64,000 nucleotides of DNA from Lineolata rhizophorae (taxonomy: Eukaryota > Ascomycota > Dothideomycetes > Lineolatales > Lineolataceae), in the NCBI GenBank assembly GCA_010093515.1, contig MU001671.1, positions 1,545,302-1,609,301 of the forward strand, written 5' to 3'. Positions 56,051 through 64,000 of this stretch are shown here, one piece after another. The notes under the pieces were generated by a model that worked only from the letters and a program-made list of their open reading frames with translations, ran no database searches and was not told the DNA's origin. Every line of letters begins with the position of its first letter. Positions within the stretch are counted from its first letter, which is position 1. The position numbers were made by a program, and so were the translations under genes.

Positions 56051-58133
56051 TCAAGCCCTCTTTCCGCGAACCTCCTGCATGCCTAGAAGCCCGAGGGCTT
56101 TGGTCTGCGACGGCGCTGATCGTGGACCGGGCTCCCCGAGCTGCTTCGAATCGCCCGGCTGGGGGGTTGGCGAGTCTAGCCACGACGTCTCTTCAGACTT
56201 GTGCATCTCGGCGGCAGATTCCTCGCTAGCTTCGATAGCGGGAGGATCTGCCTGCAGCTCTTCGGCGAGGGACCCGTCACCCGATCCGTATTCCTGGCAG
56301 ATGTCTTCGGCCTTGCGAAGAGCCTCTTGGTATCTAGGCGGCGACATTGGAGCGTTGATCCGGTCTCCGTCCGGCACAACCTTTTCGACCGGATCTGCTT
56401 TTCCCAAAGGCCGTCTCTCGCCGGCAGGGGCTGATTTCTCTCCAAAAGCTACTGGCGAGTCGCGACCTGATATTGCCACGCGTTTCGCGTCACCTAGACT
56501 CCCCACTTTGATAGCGTAATCCGTCGAGACCGGAGCGGTCCCCCCCGGAATCTTTTGATCTGTGCTAGGCCACCCATCGGCGGCCTCATCCACCAATGTC
56601 GGTGTAGGCTCCGAGTCTACCGGCCGTCTCCCGTACACGAAGTATCTGCTTCATCAGCGTAGCTCTTAAGCACGGGGGCCATACTCACATGTTGACATAG
56701 AGGTGCGCCTTTTGCTCCCGCAGCTCGTTCCGCACCTCGGAAAGAAAGGCCTCGACTCTCTCCCTCGGCCACTTCAGCACTCGAGTGAGGAAGCCGAGCG
56801 TGCCCCCTTGTAGCCCGTCCTCCACGTCCTGCATCGCCCACCGGCCAATCGCTTTCTCGCGCTCGCCCTTGGGCCAGGGGCCCAGCGGCCACTTGTACCG
56901 CCGGCCATGCACATCGACAAAGCCGGCCGCGCGGAGCATGTCGACGAATCTGGCGGGGGAGCGCATGTCGAAGCCGACGCGGCGGCCGGCCTCTACCATG
57001 TGGCCGCCGAGCTCGAGGGTAGGCGAGTCAGGCGGCGCAGTGCCGTCGTCGCAGGCCGCGGGCAAGCAAACGTCCTGCAGCTCGATATAGCCGCCGGGTT
57101 TGAGCTGGCTAGGTCGGAGCCATCAGCTCACGTTGCAGAAGCGGAGTCAAGGATCGTACGAGTAGGCTTGCCGGAGGAACAGCGGCCAGTTCCTCAGCGC
57201 CGCGACCATGGCTCGCGAGTGGATGAAGTCGAACTTGCGATCAAACGTCCATTTAGCTTCCACATTGTCGATGAGGAAGCTGCAGTTTGGCGGAACCCTA
57301 GCGACTTTCAGCCTATCGCTCGCGTCGCGCTCCAGTCGGCCATACTCTGTTGGCTGGATCGGGCTGTCCGGGTCAGCGTTTGTTCGAGCGGATGGAATTC
57401 CGTTCCAACCTTAGGTCTGTGCCCAACACGTTTGCCGAAGGATTCTCGTCCGCAAATTCCTAGGACGAGTCAGGATCGCTAAAGCGGAGCATCTGGCGTT
57501 GACCTACAATGGCCCATATCCCTGAGTCGCGTTAGTTCTCGTATGCGGGAAGCCTTTGGGCAGCGGTATACCTGTTCCGGTTCCGACGTCGAGAACGTCG
57601 TGCACATTTGGTGGCAAGGGCGCCAGATGAAGCGCTCCTCCCACCGTCAAACGAAAGAGATGGTGTTGAAGGTCTGCTAATACCGTCAGAGGGCGCTTGC
57701 TTTCGCGCGAATGACGTTACCTAGCCGGTCCGCCTCGAGCTATGTTCACCGCGTTAGCTGAGACGTTGAGATCAGTTCGCGGCACATACCTCGTCGTTGG
57801 GAAGGTGATAGACTGAACCTGTTCAGCCTCGGCACCGTCGTAGGGTTACGCTACGCAAACTCACTCCCGTCCATGTATGCATGGTAGCGCCTTCCATTTT
57901 CATAGCGGAACTCGAGAGTCGAGGGAGTGAGCGATTGGGTGAAGCTGTAACAGTCAGTTCTGCCATGCGCGCTCTTTCGTGTTAGCCTCACGATGCAGCG
58001 TCACCGCCCAACGCCGAATCTTGGTCGCTGACCGTCTACGACGCGGTTAGTTGGATGCACCCCGTAGTACGAAACTGTTTCAACTCACGTCGGCTTCTAG
58101 AGGGTCGCCGCTAGAAAGGTCTAACTCCGTCAT
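56051..58133 (-). CDS. LaeA-like SAM-dependent methyltransferase with long C-terminal tail
   Basis: Eleven exons: 58089-58133, 57992-58035, 57865-57944, 57790-57812, 57721-57739, 57572-57673, 57508-57521, 57410-57459, 57160-57363, 56689-57108 and 56051-56645, giving 531 residues. All ten introns are 43-53 nt; three exons are only 14, 19 and 23 nt. Splicing builds the complete LaeA-type fold: [33 protein letters not shown] motif [14 protein letters not shown], acidic loop [22 protein letters not shown] and [12 protein letters not shown]. The first 30 residues are acidic. Residues about 350-531 are a hydrophilic Ser/Glu/Pro-rich tail beyond the enzyme domain. LaeA relatives influence secondary metabolism and development, but this family is large in ascomycetes, so the specific role is unknown. 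No backbone biosynthetic gene lies nearby. Confidence 0.88.
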
Positions 58134-60059
58134 TGCTGTTTCGTTCGGATGGACGGTAACAGAAGAATTTCTCAGCGATTCAAAGTAGAAGAGAATCTCT
58201 TCGAAAGAACACACTCAAAGACTGTAACGTCATTCTGCCAGCGCAAACAGCCATATCCCGGCTATTGTCGTGCTTCGCGATTATTGCTTTTGCCCCGCAC
58301 TCCATATTGCAACGGCCAGGTTTGATGGCATCAACACCAGGAATCCGCCACCAAGATGCCAGAAGAGCATCAAAAAGCCCGGGATCTGCACACGCTGCGT
58401 CCTTTGCCACGAGGAGACAGGTGACGCCACATACAGGATTTCGAGCTGCACTAAGCGGGCTCTGTATCCGTTGTACGTCCGATGATGCGGGCGGTATTGC
58501 CGAAGAATGAGAAAAAGAACGGAAAACCCCTGCTCGACAGCTAGTACCTACTTGGAGCCATATCTCTAAAAGACAGCTGGGAGAGCCAGAGTAGGACAAA
58601 GTCTGGTCGTGCAATAACAGGAAGGGAGTTCTTGCTACGCTGCTAGTCTCGTTGATGTACGTGATGCCTTCAAGCTGTCGCACATTCTTGACGCTTCATT
58701 GCCCAACGCCAATAGAAAGGGGTAGGCCGGAGATCCGACCGGCTGGCTCCATCGACGATGACGACCGCGAACAGGAGCGCGTAATTGCAACGACTCCGCC
58801 GATCGCAACAGCCAGCCGTTCCTACTTTACTTGTTGGCCTTCAGCGAGTCCCGACGATGCCACACGTTATTGGCGCGGAGACGGCGCCGTCGTAGTACGA
58901 CAACCAGGAGCACTCTGCATCCCTCGCGGCATCTACGGCAACGTAAAATCCACCTCATCGCGATCGCATCCCTGGCTGCGCATGTGAGTAATCCGGCTGA
59001 TGTCGCCCCTCCCGGCCAACGACCACTCGCATGCCGGCAGGCAGCCACGGCCCCGGCGAACTCACGGCGCCATTGGCCCAAGAGGACGCACCTCCCCTCC
59101 GGTCGCCCTTCCGACGACCTCTCTGCGTGTGCCTATCTGCGGCAGCGGCGGCCGGTTATCGGGACATACCTACCTATACGTACAGGAGGTGTGGCTGGCG
59201 CGCCAACGACGGGCCCGCAAAATGGGAGGGCGGGCAGAAAAGCAAGCGGGGGAACGGCCGGGCCGGTCAGATCTGCAGGTTTGGCGCGTTAGCCACAGAC
59301 GGGATCGCCGATCCGGGCTGCGCCATGGGAATTGGCGGGCGGGGCAAGGCGCAAGTGGGCGAGCTGAATGGCTGGCCACCCGCTCCCCGGCTTCAGGTAC
59401 ATGCAGGACCGGAGCTACGAGCGGAAGGCCTATGTGCGCAATCGATTGCCGCTCGAGCTTGCGATCGCCCCGGTGCTGTCTCGACCGGGCGCTAGCGCTG
59501 GCGGTTTCTAGAAACAACGCTGGGCGGGAAGATGCACGCGTCACAGATCTACCGAAGAAAGAACTGAATTTGGCTTCAGGCGTGCATTTCCAGATGCACG
59601 GCGTATCAATTGTCATTTGTTTGTGCTAGCCTAAAAGCGAAAAAAGTTCGATGCCGATGCCGATGCCAATTCCGCGCACCCCAACCCAGCACTCCCAATT
59701 TCTCGAGCTGATGATTGATTCCTAGCCCCAAGGGTATCTCCAAAAACGAAAAACCAGAACTACCAAACTCCGATAACGTCTCAATCCATGTCTAACGTGT
59801 TTGCATGGTCCCAGAGCTCCTCGTAAAATGCAGTGTTGAGTGAAGAAAAACCGAGTCCTTTCGGGATTAAAAGCGCCGGTCGGCTACTGCTGAGCGATGA
59901 TTTTCGTAGTCGAAATGTGTAAACTCTGCGGTTACCAGCGAGGGACGGCCGCTGTCGGTGGAGTTGCATCGGTCGGCCTCGAAGTACGAAGCCAGAGGTC
60001 GATGTCGTCAACTGAGACCAAATACGGATGTCCACGTAGCAACGAGCGTATCTCGTCCT
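58134..60059. other. Intergenic 1.9 kb upstream of the methyltransferase
   Basis: No supportable gene. A 167-codon frame at 58180-58683 (-) lacks motifs and codon bias and is not called. The region must hold the methyltransferase promoter and the zinc-ribbon gene terminator. Confidence 0.45.
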
Positions 60060-60698
60060 TCAGCGAGGCGGATAGCCGACCATGTTGGCGCACCGCGCGC
60101 AGTAGTAGAGGTTGGTGCCGAACGAGATCATGTTGGAGCGGGTGAGCGGGCTCTGGCCCTGCGTCGACTTGCGGTGGCAGCGCGAGCAGCGGACGCGGCG
60201 CTCGAACGAGAGCGTCCGGAGCCCGTCGAGCGACGGCGAGTTGAGCGGACCCTCGTCGGCGTTCCCATCGAGGTCGAGCACGTCCTGCCAGCCCTGCAGC
60301 GGCGTAGGCTGCGGGCGGCGCGGCATTGGCGACACCGGGGCGGCGTAGGCGGCAGAGGTCTGCAGCTGGAGTAGCTTCGATGCTTGCGAGTCGAGATCTG
60401 TGGCGCTAGCCGTGGTGGCCGAAGAGGCGGGCGACGAGGCCGACGAAGCGGACGATGGCGACGACGGCGTCGACGACCCGGTGGAGTCCATGGTGCCGTC
60501 GCTGCGCAGGGCGAGCAGCGGGTGGTCCGGCGATGGCGGTGCAGCAGGAGACAGGAGAGACGAGCCGAAGGGCGAGTCAAGGCTGCAGCGGATGGATGGC
60601 GAGGGCGGGACGAAGGTGAAGTAGCATAGCTCCTGCTGCTGGGCGGCGGGGTTGTTGGCGGGGGCTTCGGGCGTAGTGGGGACGGAGCCCGGCTTCAT
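60060..60698 (-). CDS. Conserved fungal protein with C-terminal zinc ribbon, function unknown
   Basis: Single exon, 212 residues. The N-terminal 150 residues are Ser/Pro/Ala-rich and probably disordered, with short conserved-looking patches (ELCYFTFVPPSPSIRCSLDS; GWQDVLDLDG). The last 50 residues hold two CxxC knuckles, CSRCHRKS and CARCANMVGYPPR, separated by 25 residues that include QGQSPLTRSNMISFGTNLYY. This CX2C-X25-CX2C arrangement should bind one zinc. I recall similar C-termini in unnamed ascomycete proteins but no function. The start at 60698 is the first in-frame ATG after a stop-containing, noncoding-looking leader. It is the most upstream of four minus-strand genes. Confidence 0.75.
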   Translation of the reverse strand: MKPGSVPTTPEAPANNPAAQQQELCYFTFVPPSPSIRCSLDSPFGSSLLSPAAPPSPDHPLLALRSDGTMDSTGSSTPSSPSSASSASSPASSATTASATDLDSQASKLLQLQTSAAYAAPVSPMPRRPQPTPLQGWQDVLDLDGNADEGPLNSPSLDGLRTLSFERRVRCSRCHRKSTQGQSPLTRSNMISFGTNLYYCARCANMVGYPPR

Positions 60699-62359
60699 GA
60701 CCTGGGTTGGTCGATCGTGAGATCGGAAATCGCAGAATGTGCTAGAGGCAGAGAGCGGAGGAGTTGCGTCTCCGGCCGCACAGGAACCTCGAGACAGACG
60801 GACGGGACAGTCAAGTCAGTCAGTCAGGGAAGGCAGCCGATTGCATATGGTGCAGGTGGGCTCAAGTGATGGAGGCAGGGGCGGCGGGCGCGCGGCCTTA
60901 TAGGTTCGCCGTGGCCCGTCGGGGAGCGCACATGCCCGGCGGCGGCGGCGTAGGACAGCCCGGGCCGCGGCCGGCTGCGTGCGTCCAGGCCTGGGCCTCC
61001 CTCCCGCGCCTCCCGGCCGCCCAGACTCTGGTGGAGTCTGGACCGGTCTGCAGCCGCGCCTCCAGCCCTGCCGAGCCCGCCCCCGCCGTCCGGCGCCGTT
61101 GAACTCTCTGCCGGGGAACCTTTTTACTCGGCCTTGTCCAGACTTCGACTGTAGAACACGGCTTTCCGGATCCTCGGATTCTATGTAGCGACTTTTGGCC
61201 TTTCAGACTGGCCTGGTTCACCTATTACTCGATAGCTTCCTCCCGGAAACCGTCCGCCTGCGAAGCTACCATGCCCTTGTCGCTTTGCATTGCCAACAAG
61301 TCAATCCGAGACCACCTGGTGGAGGCGAACACAAGCTCGTTGAGTGACAGCTCATCGGGTCCCTCTGCCTGGCGTCTTGCGGTGAGCACAGCCAGCCGCC
61401 CCCGGAGTCCCGGCGCCGGTCTGTCCGATGGCGACGCCGGCATCAACAAACAACAAAAAGCCGCAATCTGCGCGAGACGTCGCCGCCAGAGCCCCCCCAG
61501 GCACCAGCGAGAGCGAGAGCGATTATTCGGTTGCGGTGGAAACCACTAGAGGTTGACGTGGAGCATTTGGTTGCTCCGCCCGATCCGCGCCGACGTCCGC
61601 GACGCGTTTCAAAGCAGGGGAACGCGGCGGCCGACCGTCCGATGGCGCCATGGCACCACCTCAGTTGCGGATTGGTGCCTCGCGATTCTTGCTGCTCCAC
61701 CGAGTATGTCAAGCTTTTGCTTTGCTGCGCGTGTGACTCGATCTGTGCGCTTCGTCGTTTTCGTTTCGTTCTCCCTAGGTAGATCGTACGTAGTACGTGC
61801 CAACAAAATTTTCGAGCTACGCTCTTTGTTACTACGGCTGCTTCTGCTTTGTGCGTCGCATATACCGTTGTCCGCATTCTAGGTGTTACCCGCAATCCGC
61901 CCTGCGGCGTGCGATGTCCTTCTTCGCCTGGTGTTGAGTACCTGCGAGTTATCAGCCGATTGCACCACCGCAATCTGGCTGAGACGCGGCGGTTTCGTTT
62001 TACCGGGTGGGTCCAGCTACCTCTTCAGTCGCGCCGTCAGTCGACCGACGACCGCGTCGTGGAGCCAGGTCTCGTTCTGTCTCGATAGTCGAGCCATGTT
62101 GAGCTGCGCTCGTTTTATTCATGTTGGTGCCTTCCGCAGAGCGTAATTCAACTTCCACTGTCTACGCCCTTGCGTCTGTGCCGGCCTCCCTGCGCGACGG
62201 CACGTTCGAAACCTGACTCTGCCTACGGAGTACTCAGCCACATCACCTATTGTAGCAGGGTAGAGCACTTTACCTGGAACCAACACCAAAGAACAAGGGA
62301 GGAGTTATATCTTCACTACTTCATAGTATCGTGTCTTCTAGTTCGTAGGAACAACTACT

Positions 62360-62391
62360 ACTTGCTAACTATCTTACTTGCTAACTATCTT
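62360..62391. repeat. 16-bp perfect tandem duplication
   Basis: Two adjacent copies of ACTTGCTAACTATCTT in the AT-rich sequence flanking the transposase element. Confidence 0.8.
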
Positions 62392-62486
62392 TTAGATAAA
62401 GGGGAAATAAAAGCTAAGGAAAAGTAAAGAAAGCTTTTGAATATATATAGGCAAAGGCAACTTGAGTAGAAAGTGATATATATATA

Positions 62487-62531
62487 ACGTAATCCACAAG
62501 CGAGTGGCATTCCCAAGCGAGTGGCACTCCC
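62487..62531 (+). repeat. Probable left terminal region of the pogo/Fot1-like element
   Basis: After a (TA)n run, the sequence ACGTAATCCACAAGCGAGTG begins a GC-shifted segment. A 17-bp unit (AAGCGAGTGGCATTCCC) is repeated in tandem at 62498-62514 and 62515-62531 with one mismatch. Position just outside a transposase and next to TA dinucleotides fits a terminal inverted repeat with subterminal repeats, but the other end is outside the window. Confidence 0.5.
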
Positions 62532-62581
62532 ACCAACCTGACACGTCCATCCACCCTACACCTCAATTTTCTCAACCACCC

Positions 62582-64000
62582 ATGGCTGGGGAGCTCTCAT
62601 ATGAAGCCAGAGTCAATTTGGCTATTGAAGCCATCAGAAGCAGTCAGTTTCCATCCAAAAAAGCAGCCACTGACGCGTTTTCAGTCTCCTACAACACCGT
62701 CAAGCGCAGAATGGCCGGAACCACTTCTCGACGCGACACCATCCCCAACTCTCGAAAACTCAGCCCAATTGAAGAGGAGGTGATTGAGAAGAGGATACTA
62801 GACATGGATGCAAGAGGATACCTGGTGGGAGTCTCTGATGTGGGAGATATGGCCAATCTTCTGATCCAAGAAGACACACGCGCCCGACGCGATCTGATCG
62901 GCAAAAACTGGGCTTCAAACTTCATCAAACGCACTCCCAGCCTTCAGACACGTCTCAGCCGAAAGTACGACTACCAGAGAGCCAAATTCGAGGATTCTGA
63001 AATCATTGGAGGCTGGTTCAAGCTCGTGGCCAACTGCAAGGCCAAATACGGCATTCTGGACCATGACATCTTCAATTTTGACGAGACCGGCTTCATGATG
63101 GGCATCATACGCCCTAGGATGGTGGTGACAGCTTCTGAGAGAAGATTCAGTCCAAAAGAGCTTCAGCCGGGCAATCGGGAGTGGACTACAGTCATCCAAG
63201 GCGTCAACTCAGCTGGTTGGAGCATCCCGCCCTTTATCATCTTCAAGGGCCAAAACCACCTCTCTACCTGGTATCAGGAGGATGATATACCCAAGGAATG
63301 GACTCTACACGTCAGCAAGACCGGCTGGACTACCAATGAGCTTGGTTTGGAGTGGCTGAAGCACTTCGAGAAACATACCAGCTCCCGCAAGAAGGGAGCA
63401 TGGAGGCTCTTGATCTTGGACAGCCATGAGAGCCACAATTCGGCTGAATTCGACATCTTCTGCAAGGATCACCTTATCCTGCCTCTCTACTTGCCTCCAC
63501 AATCATCTCACATCACTCAGCCACTGGATGTTGGGTATTATGGGCCATTGAAAGTGGCTTATGGTGCTGAGATCAGCAGGCTCATGAGGCTTCGGATCAA
63601 GCACATCTCAAAAGAGCAGTTCTTACCAGCCTTCAAAACCTCATTTCTCAAGGCATTTACACCTGACAACATCCGAGGAGCCTTCAGAGGCTCTGGGTTG
63701 GTGCCATTGGATCCCGATCATGTCATTTCGAAGCTGGATATCAAGCTCAGGACTCCAACACCTCCTCTGGTCCATCCCTCCGCCTGGGAGTCTCAGACAC
63801 CCCACAACCACCAGGAATTCGACTGTCAGACACAGCTGATCAAGAAACGGATTGAAAGACATCAAGATAGCTCTCCAACACCCATTCTGGATGCTCTGGA
63901 TCAATTGAGAAAGGGCCAAGAGGAGCAGGCCAAGTTGACGGTGCTGGTGGCGGAGGAGCTCCGCCATCTCCGAGAGGCAAATGACATGCTCTCAAGACGT
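62582..64000 (+). mobile_element. Pogo/Fot1-like Tc1-mariner transposase, open at window end
   Basis: An uninterrupted frame of 473 codons runs from ATG at 62582 off the right edge. The N-terminus has a psq-type helix-turn-helix (KKAATDAFSVSYNTVKRRMA), followed by a CENP-B-type DNA-binding half ending near WASNFIKRTPSLQTRLSRK. The DDE_1 catalytic domain has the aspartates in FDETGFMMG, LILDSHESHNS and ITQPLDVGYYGPLK, giving the DDD-type triad of fungal pogo elements. The C-terminal part is starting a charged helix (EEQAKLTVLVAEELRHL). There are no stops, frameshifts or RIP-like base changes, so the copy may be active or recent. GC is lower than that of the host genes. The 3' end and second terminal repeat are not in the window. 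Confidence 0.9.

Larger units (their letters stand above)
60699..62581. other. Intergenic 1.9 kb left of the transposase
   Basis: No gene is supported. GC falls sharply from about 62.25 kb to the transposon start, where a 16-bp perfect tandem duplication lies at 62360-62391. Confidence 0.45.

Noticed and set aside
58180-58683. 167-codon minus-strand frame
   Set aside because: No recognisable motif, no clear codon bias and no splice partners; likely chance.

Overview
This window comes from a filamentous ascomycete (Pezizomycotina, probably Sordariomycetes-like). The reasons are short spliceosomal introns (mostly 43-56 nt, GTxxGT donors, CTRAC-type branch sites), Zn2Cys6 transcription factors with fungal-specific trans domains, a LaeA-like methyltransferase, PalA/RIM20, a GH35 and a CE15 enzyme, and a block with a repeat-induced point mutation (RIP) signature. 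Genes are GC-rich; some intergenic stretches are visibly lower in GC. I find 21 protein genes. Intron positions were deduced by eye from donor/acceptor/branch signals, reading-frame continuity and remembered family motifs; every spliced model closes to a whole number of codons.

Layout. 1-4.1 kb is gene-poor and holds a TpA-rich, CpA/TpG-poor (RIP-like) stretch. 4.1-9.5 kb: a TCF25/Rqc1 protein (-), divergent from a mitochondrial PP2C phosphatase (+), then a secreted CE15 glucuronoyl esterase (+). 10.7-14.6 kb: a secreted GH35 beta-galactosidase in 20 exons (+). 15.2-19.1 kb: a CRAL-TRIO/RhoGAP protein and chorismate synthase (+). 19.2-22.6 kb: a 2EXR/F-box-like protein and a DUF6536 membrane protein (-). 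23.3-27.2 kb: PalA/RIM20 (-) divergent from an ATX1 copper chaperone (+). 28.9-31.7 kb: a Zn2Cys6 factor (-). 34.7-37.0 kb: a quinate-repressor-like protein (-). 37-42.6 kb: gene-poor. 42.7-48.6 kb: a small secreted cysteine protein (-), a Mid2-like wall sensor (-), a PQ-loop vacuolar transporter (+) and UPS1 (+). 49.9-60.7 kb: four minus-strand genes, namely a Zn2Cys6 factor, a SET/MYND protein, a LaeA-like methyltransferase in 11 exons and a small zinc-ribbon protein. 62.6 kb to the end: a pogo/Fot1-like transposase, open at the window edge.

Functionally this is mostly ordinary euploid gene space: ribosome quality control, mitochondrial lipid and phosphatase functions, aromatic amino acid synthesis, ambient pH signalling, copper delivery, and plant cell wall degradation (CE15 next to GH35). 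I do not see a secondary-metabolite backbone gene, CRISPR array, rRNA or convincing tRNA. The most interesting items are the small uncharacterised secreted protein, the uncharacterised zinc-ribbon protein, the quinate-repressor-like protein that keeps dehydroquinase catalytic residues but has lost the shikimate dehydrogenase lysine, and two strikingly intron-dense genes with micro-exons. I found no clear evidence for a wholly new multi-gene system.
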